DNA from: Acuticoccus yangtzensis
GTDB taxonomy: Bacteria; Pseudomonadota; Alphaproteobacteria; Rhizobiales; Amorphaceae
Assembly: GCF_001927245.1 (NCBI RefSeq)
Contig: NZ_MJUX01000007.1
Span: forward strand, 248,001-312,000
Direction: 5' to 3'
Length of the DNA stretch: 64,000 nt
The notes under the pieces were generated by a model that made no database searches, was not told the origin of the DNA, and saw only the letters and a list, made by a program, of their open reading frames with translations. Below, piece by piece: positions 8,546 to 17,808 of this stretch; positions within the stretch are counted from its first letter, which is position 1, and each line of letters starts with the position of its first letter. The translations under genes and the position numbers were made by a program.

Positions 8546-10144
8546 ATGGCGCGCGCTACTTCATTCTCGATGGAAAGTTTCACCGTCGCCGGTGGTTACG
8601 CAATCACCGAAATCAATGAGACGGTAAACCGCTTCGCGTTCCGCCAGTTCCTCGAGAACCTCGAGGATGCGCGCGGCGGAATTTACCTCGGCTTTCCGCA
8701 GCCCATCGGCGGGGACGCCCTCTATCAGATCTTTTCGCAGATCCGAGGCGTGCCCATCACCGACGGCACGGTCGCCATCGACATCGGCGGCGTGATCCCG
8801 ACCATCGACTACGTCAACGCCAACGGCGGCTGGGGCGAGACGTGGGTGATCGGCAACGATCGCGGCGGCGGTCTGCGCGGCACCACGGGTGACGACGTCA
8901 TCCTCGGCGGGCGCGGTGACGACGTGGTCCTCAGCCGCACCGGCAACGATTTCGTCAATGCCGGCGACGGGGACGACCTCGTCGGCGGCGGCAACGGCGC
9001 GGACACCCTGTTCGGCAGCGACGGCGACGACCGAATCCGCGGCCGCGGCGGCGACGACATCCTGCAGGGCGGCGCGGGCGAGGATACGCTGGTGGGCGGC
9101 CCCGGCGCCGACACCTTCATGTTCACCGACCTCGACTTCCAGGGCCCCCGCACGGTCGACGTCATCCGCGATTATCGCCCGCAGCAGGGCGACCAGATCG
9201 TCGACACGACGGCGCTCCTCGAAGTGGTCGAGTTCGGCCGCATCGAGGGCTACGGCCGCGCGACGCTGTTGGAGAACAGCCTCACCGGCCATCAGGTCGT
9301 TGTCTATGGGGCCCGCGTCTTCGACAAGGCGATCCTCAACGCTTACGAGGAGCCGAGCGCCAACCCGCCGTCCGCCCGCTCCGAGCCCGCGAAGGGCATC
9401 TATGTCGGCGGCGAGGTCGCGCAGATCAATCCGAACCTCTCGTTCCGCGTCGAGCGGATCGACGGCATCCAGGACGGCGACCAGTTCATCGAAAGCTTCC
9501 GCGTCTTCGTGACGAACGGCAGCGAGAAGACGCTGATCAACACCAACGACCTCGACCTCAAGCTGGCGGGCGGCTCGTTCGACGTGCTGCCGGGCAGCGT
9601 GTTCGGCGGCAGCTATGCCGGGGGCAGCTTCGACCTGTCGTCGGGCGGCCGGCGCGCGTTGCCGGCGGGCGAGGAAGTCAGCGTCCTGCAGTTCTCGGTC
9701 GCCAATCGCCCGGTGTTCGAGACCGTCACCATCGACCCGACCAGCACGCAGACCTTCCGCCCCGAATATGCCGGGGGTGGGACGCAATATTATCAACCCG
9801 CCTTCCAGATCGAGGTGCGCTTTTCGGATACGGAAGGGGACACCGGCGACGCCGAGATTTTCATCACCAACATCGGCACCGGGCAGCTCAAGAACCTCGA
9901 CAATCTGGAGTTCAGCTTCAACGATCCGGACGTGGCGGTTCAGAACAACCCCTGGGGCGCGGTGTTCTACAACGACACCTTCGCTGTGGAGCCCTGGGGC
10001 ACTGATGCGGCGCACGCCGACCTTGCCGCCGGCGAAACCATCAAGCTGTTCGGCTTCTCCTACGAGATCGCACCGACGAGCGACGCGGAAATCACCGTTT
10101 CCGATTTCCGCCTCACGAGCCCCTTCGCCGACCTCATCGCCTAA
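8546..10144 (+). CDS. RTX-type calcium-binding protein with two C-terminal beta-domains
   Basis: 532-residue protein with hemolysin-type nonapeptide repeats (GGxGxDxLx) at about residues 114-193, for example GGRGDDVVL, GSDGDDRIR and GGAGEDTLV. Such repeats form calcium-binding parallel beta-rolls in proteins exported by type I secretion, and no signal peptide is visible, as expected. The part after residue 280 is unusual. It holds two similar beta-rich modules, FRVFVTNGSEKTLINTNDLD... and AEIFITNIGTGQLKNLDNLE..., each ending with an Ala/Gly-Glu turn and a hydrophobic strand, which loosely resembles CBM2-like or adhesin domains (inference). Start MARAT at 8546; MESF at 8570 is an alternative. 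No type I secretion genes are in the window. Confidence 0.8.
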   Translation: MARATSFSMESFTVAGGYAITEINETVNRFAFRQFLENLEDARGGIYLGFPQPIGGDALYQIFSQIRGVPITDGTVAIDIGGVIPTIDYVNANGGWGETWVIGNDRGGGLRGTTGDDVILGGRGDDVVLSRTGNDFVNAGDGDDLVGGGNGADTLFGSDGDDRIRGRGGDDILQGGAGEDTLVGGPGADTFMFTDLDFQGPRTVDVIRDYRPQQGDQIVDTTALLEVVEFGRIEGYGRATLLENSLTGHQVVVYGARVFDKAILNAYEEPSANPPSARSEPAKGIYVGGEVAQINPNLSFRVERIDGIQDGDQFIESFRVFVTNGSEKTLINTNDLDLKLAGGSFDVLPGSVFGGSYAGGSFDLSSGGRRALPAGEEVSVLQFSVANRPVFETVTIDPTSTQTFRPEYAGGGTQYYQPAFQIEVRFSDTEGDTGDAEIFITNIGTGQLKNLDNLEFSFNDPDVAVQNNPWGAVFYNDTFAVEPWGTDAAHADLAAGETIKLFGFSYEIAPTSDAEITVSDFRLTSPFADLIA

Positions 10145-10177
10145 GCGGGCACATCGCCCTTCCCCGGCTCGCCACCC

Positions 10178-11587
10178 TCACTCGGCGGCGAGCCGCTCGC
10201 CCGACAACTGACTTGCTGCGTCTTCCAGCGCCGTGCCGAGCCCCTCCTCGAATGTGGGATGGTAGAGCGGCGCACGCAGCATCTCGGTGACGCCGAGGCG
10301 CGCGGTCATCGCCAGCGCCAGATGGTGGCCGATATGCTCGGCGCGCGGGCCGATCATCTCCGCGCCCAGGATGCGCCCGGTCGATCCGTCCGCATAAAGG
10401 CTGAGTGTGCCGGCGGCCTCACCCATGATCCGCGCACGCCCCTGCGCGGCCCAATCCACCTTGCCGGTGACGAACGCCGCCTTGCGCTCCTCGAGCTCGC
10501 GGAAGGTCTCGCCCACCATGGCGATCTGCGGTTCGCAATAGACGACGGAGAAGGGCACCGTGCGTTCGGCCGACGGTGCCGTGTCGTCGGCGGCGCGGCG
10601 CCCGGCAAGGCGCCCGGTCGCGCTCGCCTCGTGGAGAAGCGGCGCATCGTTCATCGCATCCCCGGCGATGAAAATGGGACTGTCGCCGCATCGCCCGGTG
10701 GTGCGGTCGAAGGACGGCACGCCGCCCTCCCCCAGCTCCAGGCCCGTCGTCGAAAGATCGAGCCCCGCAACGTTCGGCGTGCGCCCGATCGCCACCAGCA
10801 CCCGCTCGAAAGTACCCGAATAGGCCCGCTCCCCGTCCGCGTAGTCGACGGTGATCCCGGTGCCCTTGCCGCGCAAAGCCGCCAGCTCATAATGCGGCAC
10901 GAAGTCGAGCCGCTCGCCCATCGTGTCGCGCGCGGCGCCGAGCACGGCGGGGTCGGTCAGCGGACCGACGAGGCCGTCCTTGCCGAACAGGCGCACCCGC
11001 ACGCCGAGCCGCGCCAACGCCTGGCCGAGCTCCAGGCCGATGATCCCGTTGCCGAACACCGCCGCCGAGGACGGCAGGCGCGTCCACTCGAACAGGGTGT
11101 CGCTGGTATCGGGGCGCACGGTCTTGAAGGTGTCCGGCACCAGCGGTTCGGAGCCGGTGGCGATGACGATGCGCTTCGCGCGGACACGGGTGCGTCCCTC
11201 CGGCCCGTCGACCACGAGCGCGTCGGCGCCCTCGAACCGCGCGTGCCCGCGCAGCTTGGTCTGCGCCGGCAGGTTCGCCACGTCCTCGAGGATCGCCGCG
11301 ACGAAGCTGTCGCGCATGCGGCGGACGCGCTCCATCACCGCGGCGCCGTCGATGTCGGGAAGGCTGGCGTGGATGCCGAACTCCGGAGCGACGCGGACGG
11401 CCTCTGCCGCGTTGGCGGCGGCGATGAGGAGTTTGGACGGCATGCAGCCGACCCGCGCACAGGTGGTGCCATAGGCGCCGCGCTCGATGAGGAGGACATT
11501 CTCCGTCGAGGCGCGGGCCGCCTTGTAGGCCGCAAGTCCGGCCGTCCCAGCGCCGATGATCGCGACATCGACGATCCGTTCCGTCAT
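10178..11587 (-). CDS. Dihydrolipoyl dehydrogenase-like flavoprotein disulfide reductase
   Basis: Class I pyridine nucleotide-disulfide oxidoreductase of 469 residues. FAD loop VAIIGAGTAGLAA lies at residues 7-19, the redox disulfide is in TTCARVGCMPSKLL (Cys-x4-Cys), the NAD-binding region and IAGDAMNDAPLLHEA (second FAD signature) follow, and the catalytic HPT...E dyad is near the end (YHPTFEEGL). It is like the E3 component of 2-oxoacid dehydrogenases, but no E1/E2 genes are adjacent, so the partner is unknown. ATG 11587 has GGAG upstream; an earlier ATG at 11674 adds an Arg-rich stretch and is rejected. It converges with the RTX gene. Confidence 0.9.
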   Translation of the reverse strand: MTERIVDVAIIGAGTAGLAAYKAARASTENVLLIERGAYGTTCARVGCMPSKLLIAAANAAEAVRVAPEFGIHASLPDIDGAAVMERVRRMRDSFVAAILEDVANLPAQTKLRGHARFEGADALVVDGPEGRTRVRAKRIVIATGSEPLVPDTFKTVRPDTSDTLFEWTRLPSSAAVFGNGIIGLELGQALARLGVRVRLFGKDGLVGPLTDPAVLGAARDTMGERLDFVPHYELAALRGKGTGITVDYADGERAYSGTFERVLVAIGRTPNVAGLDLSTTGLELGEGGVPSFDRTTGRCGDSPIFIAGDAMNDAPLLHEASATGRLAGRRAADDTAPSAERTVPFSVVYCEPQIAMVGETFRELEERKAAFVTGKVDWAAQGRARIMGEAAGTLSLYADGSTGRILGAEMIGPRAEHIGHHLALAMTARLGVTEMLRAPLYHPTFEEGLGTALEDAASQLSGERLAAE

Positions 11588-11744
11588 GGGGGTCTCCAGC
11601 TGAGGCTCCGGGCAACTTGGAGAACAACCCGCGACGCGCCTCCGCCGTTCCGCTGCTGCACGGCGCGCTGCCACACGAGCGCCGGAATCGAGCTGCGGCG
11701 CGACGCCGCTTGAAGTGCCGTGACGCGCCCGCTAAGGAGCGCCC

Positions 11745-12260
11745 ATGCTGAAGCCCGTCTCGGTCGTCCTCGCCCTTTCGCTCGCTTTGTCCGGCTGCGG
11801 CATGCTCGGCTTCGGCGGCAACGAGGACGCGCCCGCATTGACCGTGCCGCGCGTCGCCCGTGAGCGGACGGTGAACCCGGCGCAGGCGGCCGAGCTCATC
11901 AACGCCCACCGCCGCGCCAAGGGCCTGTCCGCGCTGACGGTCGACCCGCGGCTCAACGCGATCGCCGCGGACACAGCGCGCGAGCTTGCCCGTCGCGACC
12001 GGCTGAAGACCGAGATGCACACCGCGGGCGGCCTCGGCGCGCGCCTTTCCAAGGCCGGCTATTCGGCGAGCCGCGCCGCCGAAAATCTGGGCGCCGGCTA
12101 CCCCACCTTGGCGATGACCGTGGAGGGCTGGGAGAACTCGCCCGGCCACAACAAGAACCTCCTCAACGGCGAGATGACCCACATGGGCATCGGCCTCGCC
12201 CTCACCGACAAGGGCAAGTTCCACTCTTATTGGGTCTTGCTGCTGGCGCTTCCCGACTGA
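11745..12260 (+). CDS. CAP (SCP/PR1-like) domain lipoprotein
   Basis: 171 residues. The N-terminus MLKPVSVVLALSLALSGCG is a lipoprotein signal with lipobox LSGC. The rest is a bacterial CAP domain: ELINAHRRAKGLSALTVDPRLN at the start, the helix AADTARELARRD, the motif AAENLGAG near the middle, and GWENSPGHNKNLLN, the usual W-x-x-SPGHxxNLL signature. CAP proteins are extracytoplasmic, and bacterial versions have no settled enzymatic role. ATG 11745 has AAGGAG five bases upstream. The gene is divergent from the flavoprotein gene (157-base gap) and converges with the methyltransferase gene. Confidence 0.93.
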   Translation: MLKPVSVVLALSLALSGCGMLGFGGNEDAPALTVPRVARERTVNPAQAAELINAHRRAKGLSALTVDPRLNAIAADTARELARRDRLKTEMHTAGGLGARLSKAGYSASRAAENLGAGYPTLAMTVEGWENSPGHNKNLLNGEMTHMGIGLALTDKGKFHSYWVLLLALPD

Positions 12261-12320
12261 GCCGCCCGCCGACGCGCGGCGGGACCGCGGCCCTCGCCCC
12301 ACACGGTCGCCGTACCGGCT

Positions 12321-13130
12321 TCAGGGCTTCAGCGCGTCCACCAGGCTGACCTTGCCCGACCCGCGCCGCGCCGGCTTCTGCTGTCCCGGATCAGGCGCCC
12401 AGCCGGAAAGAAAGGCGAAGACGAAGGTCGCCTTCAGCCGCCCTTTCGGGTCGGCGTGGTGGGCGCGGTAGTGCGCCTCCGCCGCCGCGAACAGGCCGCG
12501 CGGTGCGGGCACACGGCTCGCCAGAATGCCGCGCAGGCCCGCCGCCTTCAGGTCCGCCATCAGTCCGCCCAGGCTGCGATAGGTGACCGGCACCGCAACC
12601 TCGTCCACCACCGGGAGCGCGAATCCGGCGCGGGCCATGGCGTCGCCCCACTTGCGCACGTCGCCGAACGGGGCGACGCGCATCGCCGCTCCGCCGGTGA
12701 GCTCGGCCTCCGCATGGAGCAGCGAATCGGAGAGTTCGGCCAAGGTGCCGCTCGACGCCGCCGCCCCGAGGAAGAGGCCGTCCGGCTTCAGCGTGCCGCG
12801 CATCTGGCCGAGCGCCGCGACGGGATCGTTCGCGAGCGCGAGGTCGTTGATGGAAATGGCGAGGTCGAACGCGCGCAGGAAGGGCTGGTCGATGTCGGCG
12901 ACCACGTCCGGTCGCTCCGCCGCCGCGGGGGAAACGCGCACCGCCGGCACGCCCAACCCCTGCCACACCGCGTCGATGTCCGGCGTCACCGGCCCGGCGA
13001 TCAGCGCGCGCGTGAACGAGCGGTTCACGAGGGCGAGGCGCGCGGCGATCTCGTCGGCGAGGCGGGCGTGGACGATGTCGGCCTCGCCGAAGCGGGCGCG
13101 CGTGCGGATGCGGGTGCGGTCGAACAGCAT
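12321..13130 (-). CDS. SAM-dependent methyltransferase, BioC/NDUFAF5-like
   Basis: 269 residues starting MLFDRTRIRTRARFGEADIV. The order of elements (an initial FDR-x8-R segment, a degenerate SAM-binding core, LAISINDLALANDPVAALGQM, LKPDGLFLGA, then VAPFGDVRKWGDAMARAGFALPVVD) matches the alphaproteobacterial methyltransferases related to BioC and to the mitochondrial complex I assembly factor NDUFAF5. The first Gly-rich SAM loop is weak here. The basic tail (QKPARRGSGKVSL) is common in this group. The ATG at 13130 is chosen because 70 bases further on comF starts in the opposite direction; the longer open frame upstream has poor codon use. comF divergence is the usual arrangement in Rhizobiales. 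Confidence 0.85.
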   Translation of the reverse strand: MLFDRTRIRTRARFGEADIVHARLADEIAARLALVNRSFTRALIAGPVTPDIDAVWQGLGVPAVRVSPAAAERPDVVADIDQPFLRAFDLAISINDLALANDPVAALGQMRGTLKPDGLFLGAAASSGTLAELSDSLLHAEAELTGGAAMRVAPFGDVRKWGDAMARAGFALPVVDEVAVPVTYRSLGGLMADLKAAGLRGILASRVPAPRGLFAAAEAHYRAHHADPKGRLKATFVFAFLSGWAPDPGQQKPARRGSGKVSLVDALKP

Positions 13131-13199
13131 AGGCGAGTGGTACAGCGATCCGCGAGATTCAACTACACTCTTAGATTGAAACGGTTTACATTGCCGCGC

Positions 13200-14099
13200 A
13201 TGTCGATCACCCACCCGCCTCCCAGCACCGTGGATGTTCCCGCCCCCGCCGCGCCGCGGGGGATCGGCGCGCGCGCTTCGGCCGCGGCGGGATCGCGGCT
13301 CCGCGCTGCCGTGGGACGGCTCGGCGCTACCGGCGCAACGGTCCGCGCAAAGGTGGGCGCCGCCGGCACGCGGCTCGGCGCGGCGGCGGCCGACCTCGTC
13401 GTTCCGCCGCTCTGCCTCGGGTGCCGCCGGCCACTGGTGGATCCGCGGACCCTGTGCGGCCCGTGCCGGCGCGGGCTGGAGGTCATCGCCGCGCCTTTCT
13501 GCGACATCATGGGGACCCCCCTCGCGTTCGACGCGGGGCCTGGCGCCCGCTCGCCCGAGCTGCGCTGGAACCACCCGCTCTACGACCGCGCCAGAGCCGC
13601 CGCCGTGTTCGGCCCGGTGAGCCAACGCCTCGTCCACCAGCTCAAATATCACGACGTGCCCGGCGTGGCCGCATTGATGGCCCGCCTGATGGCCCCGGCG
13701 ATGGCCGACCTCTTGGCGGACGGCGACATCCTCGTCCCCGTCCCGCTCCACCGGCGCCGGCTGCTCTCAAGACGCTACAACCAGTCGGTGCTGATCGCCG
13801 ATCGGCTGGCGCCACTCGTGGGGCTGCCCGTGGCGCGCGACGCGGTGCGCCGGGTGCGCAACACCCCGCATCAAGTGGGACTGAGCCGCGAGCAGCGGGC
13901 GGACAATCTCTACGGCGCCTTCCGCGTCGTGCGGCCGGAGGCGATCGCCGGACGCGGCGTCATCCTGGTGGACGACGTCTTGACCTCCGGCGCGACGGCG
14001 GACGCGCTCGCGGTCACACTGCGCGCGGCGGGGGCACGGGCGGTCAGCGTGGCGGTGTTCGCGCGCGTGGTGGGCGAGGCCAACCGTGAACCGGCCTGA
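13200..14099 (+). CDS. ComF family phosphoribosyltransferase-like protein
   Basis: 299 residues. A long Ala/Arg-rich N-terminus precedes a four-Cys zinc ribbon (LCLGCRRPL...LCGPCRRG, residues about 77-101). Then comes the PRTase-like domain with LVPVPLHRRRLLSRRYNQS and the PRPP loop VILVDDVLTSGATADA. ComF proteins are associated with DNA uptake in competent bacteria, but in alphaproteobacteria the role is not established. ATG 13200 directly follows the 69-base divergent promoter region shared with the methyltransferase gene. grxC follows 136 bases downstream. Confidence 0.92.
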   Translation: MSITHPPPSTVDVPAPAAPRGIGARASAAAGSRLRAAVGRLGATGATVRAKVGAAGTRLGAAAADLVVPPLCLGCRRPLVDPRTLCGPCRRGLEVIAAPFCDIMGTPLAFDAGPGARSPELRWNHPLYDRARAAAVFGPVSQRLVHQLKYHDVPGVAALMARLMAPAMADLLADGDILVPVPLHRRRLLSRRYNQSVLIADRLAPLVGLPVARDAVRRVRNTPHQVGLSREQRADNLYGAFRVVRPEAIAGRGVILVDDVLTSGATADALAVTLRAAGARAVSVAVFARVVGEANREPA

Positions 14100-14235
14100 C
14101 CCCGGCCGCGCCTGCAAAAAAGCGGCGCGGTCCCATCATCCGGCCAACACTTCACCGGCAAAACATTGCCCGATCTGTTGCGACGCTTGGCCGCCTGCCT
14201 ATATCCTTTGCCTTGAGCCTGAAGGAGTTCGCTCA

Positions 14236-14502
14236 ATGGTCAAGGTTGAAGTCTATACTCGCGATCTTTGCGGTTTCTGCACGCGGGCAAAGCGCCTCCT
14301 CGACGAGAAGGGCATCGCCTACGTCGAGCACAATGCGTCCGTCGATCCGCAAGCGCGCGAGACGATGATGAAGCGCAGCGGCGCGCGGACCTTCCCCCAG
14401 GTCTTCGTGGGCGACATCCACATCGGCGGGTGTGACGATCTTTTCGCCGCCGATCGCTCCGGCAAGCTTGACGCCGCCCTTGCGGGTGAAGTTGCACATT
14501 AG
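14236..14502 (+). CDS. grxC: Glutaredoxin 3
   Basis: 88-residue glutaredoxin that reduces disulfides and deglutathionylates proteins with glutathione. The active site is CGFC at residues 11-14, a common alphaproteobacterial variant of CPYC. Downstream are the cis-Pro/TVP-like element (ARTFPQVFVGD) and the GG-x-DDL motif for glutathione binding (IGGCDDLFA). ATG 14236 has AAGGAG eight bases upstream; longer open frame to 14086 has no coding character. In many Rhizobiales a carbon-nitrogen hydrolase gene separates grxC from the DUF1178 gene; here only 85 bases do. Confidence 0.95.
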   Translation: MVKVEVYTRDLCGFCTRAKRLLDEKGIAYVEHNASVDPQARETMMKRSGARTFPQVFVGDIHIGGCDDLFAADRSGKLDAALAGEVAH

Positions 14503-14587
14503 GCCGCGCCCGGTCCGAAGCCTGGTTTCGGAGCGCCGCAGCCACGACGTTCCGCGCTGACGGCGCGCCCGACAAGGTGAGCGAGAG

Positions 14588-15133
14588 TTGATCCACTACA
14601 CGGTACGCTGCGAGAACGGCCACGCCTTCGACGGCTGGTTCGCATCGTCGAACGCATTTGACGACCAGGTCGCGCGCGGCCTCGTGACGTGCCCGTCCTG
14701 CAACTCCGCCACGGTGGAGCGCGGGATGATGGCCCCCGCGGTACAGTCCGCCCGAAAGGCCGACGTCCGCGCCGCGGCGGCCGCCGCCGAGGCGAGCGCA
14801 CCGACTACCGGCACCGCCCCGACCGGAAGCGCCGCAACGGCGGGCGCGCCCAACGCGAAAGGCGTTCCATCCGTGCCCAAACCCGCCGACGTCGCGCTGG
14901 TGGACGAGAGGACGCACAAGCTGCGCGCCTTGATCAGCGCTATGCACGAGGCGGTGAAGGCGAACGGGGTCGACGTCGGCACCCGCTTCGCCGAAGAGGC
15001 CCGGCGGATCCACTATGGCGAGGCCGAAGCGCGCGGCATCTACGGCCAAGCCGACATCGACGAGGCGCGGGCCCTCATCGACGAGGGGATCGACATCCTG
15101 CCGCTGCCGATGCTGCCCGACGACCAGAACTGA
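14588..15133 (+). CDS. DUF1178 family protein
   Basis: 181 residues, no assigned function. The N-terminus MIHYTVRCENGHAFDGWF plus TCPSCNSATVERG shows the two CxxG/CxxC-type knuckles characteristic of DUF1178, most likely a zinc site. An Ala-rich linker (residues about 60-95) joins this to a conserved helical C-terminus with TRFAEEARRIHYGEAEARGIYG and the end LPLPMLPDD. Start is TTG 14588, as no ATG or GTG precedes the conserved N-terminus. It converges with metW, 15 bases apart. Confidence 0.9.
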   Translation: MIHYTVRCENGHAFDGWFASSNAFDDQVARGLVTCPSCNSATVERGMMAPAVQSARKADVRAAAAAAEASAPTTGTAPTGSAATAGAPNAKGVPSVPKPADVALVDERTHKLRALISAMHEAVKANGVDVGTRFAEEARRIHYGEAEARGIYGQADIDEARALIDEGIDILPLPMLPDDQN

Positions 15134-15148
15134 CGCGACGACGCGCCC

Positions 15149-15772
15149 TCAGCGGCGCAGCAGAAACACCGCCTGCTCGCCGAACAGGTTCCAGAACCAC
15201 CACGGCGCGTTGAGCGGAATGCGACGGCCGGACGAGTTCAGCGCGATCTGCGCCTCCACCGTCACTCCCATCTCGTCGCACAGCTCCACGAAATCGCGGA
15301 TCGTGCAGAAGTGGATGTTGCTGGTCCGCCACCACGGCTCGGGCAGCAGGTCCGTCTTCGGCATCTTGCCCGTCGTCAGAAGCTGCAACCGCATGCGGTA
15401 GTAGGCGAAGTTCGGGAACGAGACGATGCCCCGCTCGCCGATGCGCAACATGTTCTCCAGCACCTTGTGCGGATCGCGCATCGCCTGCAGCGACTGGCTG
15501 AGGATCACGTAGTCGAACGACTTGTCCGTATAGGCGTCGAGGTCGGTGTCGGCGTCGCCCTGGATCACGGAGAGGCCGCGCGCCACCGCGTCGTTCACGC
15601 CGGTCTGCGACAGCTCGATCCCCGAGGCGCGCACGCCGAGCGTCCTGCGCAGCAGCGACATCAGCAGCCCGTCGCCGCAACCGACGTCGAGAATGCGCGT
15701 GCCGGGCTCCACCAGCTCGCGGATGATACGGAAGTCGACCCGCTGTTCAGCGGCTGGAATCACATCGCTCAT
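15149..15772 (-). CDS. metW: Methionine biosynthesis protein MetW
   Basis: 207-residue methyltransferase-fold protein that partners with MetX in homoserine activation. SAM-like motif I is ILDVGCGDGLLMSLL near residue 26, followed by GIELSQTGV, VIQGDADTDL, FDYVILSQSLQAM and the conserved PEPWWRTSNIHFCTIRDF. ATG 15772 lies 7 bases after the metX stop codon, so the two genes form the usual metXW operon, transcribed leftwards. The longer frame upstream overlaps metX and is rejected. Confidence 0.96.
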   Translation of the reverse strand: MSDVIPAAEQRVDFRIIRELVEPGTRILDVGCGDGLLMSLLRRTLGVRASGIELSQTGVNDAVARGLSVIQGDADTDLDAYTDKSFDYVILSQSLQAMRDPHKVLENMLRIGERGIVSFPNFAYYRMRLQLLTTGKMPKTDLLPEPWWRTSNIHFCTIRDFVELCDEMGVTVEAQIALNSSGRRIPLNAPWWFWNLFGEQAVFLLRR

Positions 15773-15779
15773 GGTAATC

Positions 15780-17003
15780 TCAGGCCGCGGGCGCGGGGAC
15801 CGCGATGCCGCGCGAGCGCGCCGCACCGGTGAGGAATCCGCGCACGACACGGTGGAATTCGGGTTCCATCAAGAGGAAGGCGTCGTGGCCGCGGTCGGTC
15901 TCGATCTCCACGAAGGAGACCTCCGCCCCGGCCGCGTTGAGGGCGTGGACGATGCGCCGGCTTTCCGAGGTCGGGAACAGCCAGTCCGACGTGAAGGAGA
16001 TCACGCACCAGCGGCTGGGCGACCCTTTGAAGGCATGCGCAAGCTGCCCCTCGTGGTCCGCGGCGAGGTCGAAATAGTCCATCGCGCGGGTGACGTAGAG
16101 GTAGGAATTGGCGTCGAAGCGGTCGACGAAGGTGGACCCCTGGTGGCGCAGGTAGGACTCGATCTGAAAATCGGCGTCGAAGCCGTAGGACAGCCCCTCG
16201 CGATCCTGGAGCTGGCGGCCGAACTTGCGGTGCAGCGCCGCCTCGGACACGTAGGTGATGTGGGCGGCCATGCGCGCGACGCCGAGCCCCTTGCGCGGCT
16301 TCACCCCCTCGATCATGTAGCGCCCGCCGCGCCAATCGGGATCGGCCATGATCGCCTGCCGCCCGACCTCGTGGAAGGCGATGTTCTGCGGCGAGTGGCG
16401 CACCCCGGTGGCGATCGGCAAGGCGCAGAAGACGCGCTCGGGATAGCTGACGCCCCATTCCAGCACCTGCATGCCGCCCATCGATCCGCCGACCACGGCG
16501 AACAAGGTTTCGATGCCGAGCGATTCCACCAGCATCGCCTGGGCGCGGACCATGTCGCGGATGGTGAGCACCGGCATGTCGAGCGCGTAGGGCTCGGTGC
16601 CGCCGGGGCGGATGGAGGCGGGGCCAGTGGAGCCGGAACAGCCGCCGATGACATTGGCGCAGATGACGAAGAAGCGGTCCGTGTCGACAGGCCGGCCGGG
16701 TCCGACCATCGCCTCCCACCAGCCGGGGCGTCCGGTCACCGGGTGACGGTTGGCGCAGTGCTGGTCGCCGGTGAGGGCGTGGCAGACGATGACAGCGTTG
16801 GTCTTGTCCCGGTTCAGCTCGCCATACGTCTGGTACGCGATCTGCCACGGGTTTAAGCTTTGACCCGCCTCCAGCTTGAGGGGCGAATCGAAACGCGCGA
16901 CCGCGCTCGACGGTTCGTCCACCTCAGCGCGGCGGCGCTGCTCACGGATATCGATGGCGTCGTCGGCCGCGATGCCGGCGTCGTCCACGAAATCGGAAGG
17001 CAT
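15780..17003 (-). CDS. metX: Homoserine O-acetyltransferase MetX
   Basis: 407-residue alpha/beta hydrolase that acylates homoserine in methionine synthesis. The nucleophile elbow is VGGSMGGMQ, the oxyanion region LTGDQH, and the catalytic Asp and His are in [11 protein letters not shown] and DRGHDAFL. The first 45 residues are a variable acidic extension ahead of [23 protein letters not shown]. Acetyl versus succinyl specificity cannot be read with certainty. ATG 17003 has AGGA eight bases upstream. A small GC-rich hairpin (17018-17033) sits directly 5' of the ribosome site in the mRNA. Confidence 0.96.
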   Translation of the reverse strand: MPSDFVDDAGIAADDAIDIREQRRRAEVDEPSSAVARFDSPLKLEAGQSLNPWQIAYQTYGELNRDKTNAVIVCHALTGDQHCANRHPVTGRPGWWEAMVGPGRPVDTDRFFVICANVIGGCSGSTGPASIRPGGTEPYALDMPVLTIRDMVRAQAMLVESLGIETLFAVVGGSMGGMQVLEWGVSYPERVFCALPIATGVRHSPQNIAFHEVGRQAIMADPDWRGGRYMIEGVKPRKGLGVARMAAHITYVSEAALHRKFGRQLQDREGLSYGFDADFQIESYLRHQGSTFVDRFDANSYLYVTRAMDYFDLAADHEGQLAHAFKGSPSRWCVISFTSDWLFPTSESRRIVHALNAAGAEVSFVEIETDRGHDAFLLMEPEFHRVVRGFLTGAARSRGIAVPAPAA

Positions 17004-17017
17004 AGTAAAATCCTCAC

Positions 17018-17033
17018 TGCGCCGTCGGGCGCA
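17018..17033 (-). promoter_or_regulatory. Hairpin immediately upstream of the metX ribosome site
   Basis: The metX mRNA leader contains a perfect 6-bp stem with a 4-base loop (TGCGCC-CGAC-GGCGCA), three bases before the AGGA of the ribosome site. It could modulate translation. It does not match my memory of the SAM-II or SAM/SAH riboswitch consensus, so I do not call a riboswitch. Confidence 0.35.
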
Positions 17034-17133
17034 TCGGTAAGGTGTGCGACGCTAGGGGGCGCCGGTCCGGGCGGTCAACGTTTTCTTTGCGTCTTGTGCC
17101 CTGTCAGTCTATCCAGCCCAGTCTGTCAATGTT

Positions 17134-17808
17134 GTGAAGCCCATGGTGTCGCCGGTCTTGTCTCCAACGCCTGAGGATCTGTCGTCGCTGCGCGACAGGC
17201 TCGATATCGTCGATCGCGAACTGCATCGCCTTTTGCAAGAGCGCTTCGCCATCGTCGAGGCGATCGGCCGAACAAAAGGTGCGGACGAGGCGATCATCCG
17301 CCCCGACCGCGAGGTCGATGTGGTGACCAACCGCCTCGCCCTGCACGATGGCGCCATGCCGCAGGAAACGCTGATCCACATCTGGCGCGTGCTGATCGGC
17401 GGCGCCTGCGCGGTGCAGCGCCCTTACCGGATCCACGTCACCGACACGCTGGACGCCGCGCGTTACCTCTACGGCCCGGTGGATGTGGTGCGATGGCCCA
17501 CCGCGTCCGACGCCATCGCCGCGCTGGCCGACAAGCCGGACGACGTTGCGGTGCTGCCGGACGCTTCGGCCTGGTGGGTGGACGGGGCGATCGCCCCGGC
17601 GGCCCACGCCTTCGCCCGCTTCACCCAGTCGGACGGGACGAAGATCACCATCCTCGGCGGCGCCCGCGTCGGCGCCAGCACCGGCCCGAAGGTGCTCTGC
17701 CTGCGCCACGGCGCCTTTTACGAGTGCGACGCATCCGACCTCGCCGGGACCGACACCGTCCTCGGCCGCTACGCCCCCTCCCCCTTCACGATCCCGGTGG
17801 CCCAATGA
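17134..17808 (+). CDS. Chorismate mutase (AroQ-type) with C-terminal extension
   Basis: 224 residues. The first 90 residues are an AroQ helical chorismate mutase: [31 protein letters not shown], with the conserved Arg, Lys and later [10 protein letters not shown]. The remaining 130 residues (from PYRIHVTD) are a separate alpha/beta domain resembling a reduced prephenate-dehydratase or periplasmic-binding fold (inference), as is common in Rhizobiales homologues. It converts chorismate to prephenate. GTG 17134 or ATG 17143 may start the protein. Its TGA overlaps the ATG of hisC (ATGA), so the two are translationally coupled. It is divergent from metX. Confidence 0.9.
   Translation: MKPMVSPVLSPTPEDLSSLRDRLDIVDRELHRLLQERFAIVEAIGRTKGADEAIIRPDREVDVVTNRLALHDGAMPQETLIHIWRVLIGGACAVQRPYRIHVTDTLDAARYLYGPVDVVRWPTASDAIAALADKPDDVAVLPDASAWWVDGAIAPAAHAFARFTQSDGTKITILGGARVGASTGPKVLCLRHGAFYECDASDLAGTDTVLGRYAPSPFTIPVAQ

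Noticed and set aside
10165-10195. A hairpin between the RTX and flavoprotein genes taken as a terminator
   Set aside because: The 9-bp stem overlaps the 3' coding end of the flavoprotein gene and has no T-run on either strand.
17004-17133. A SAM-II riboswitch before metX
   Set aside because: Only a simple hairpin is visible; the conserved loop and pseudoknot pattern I know for SAM-II is not present.
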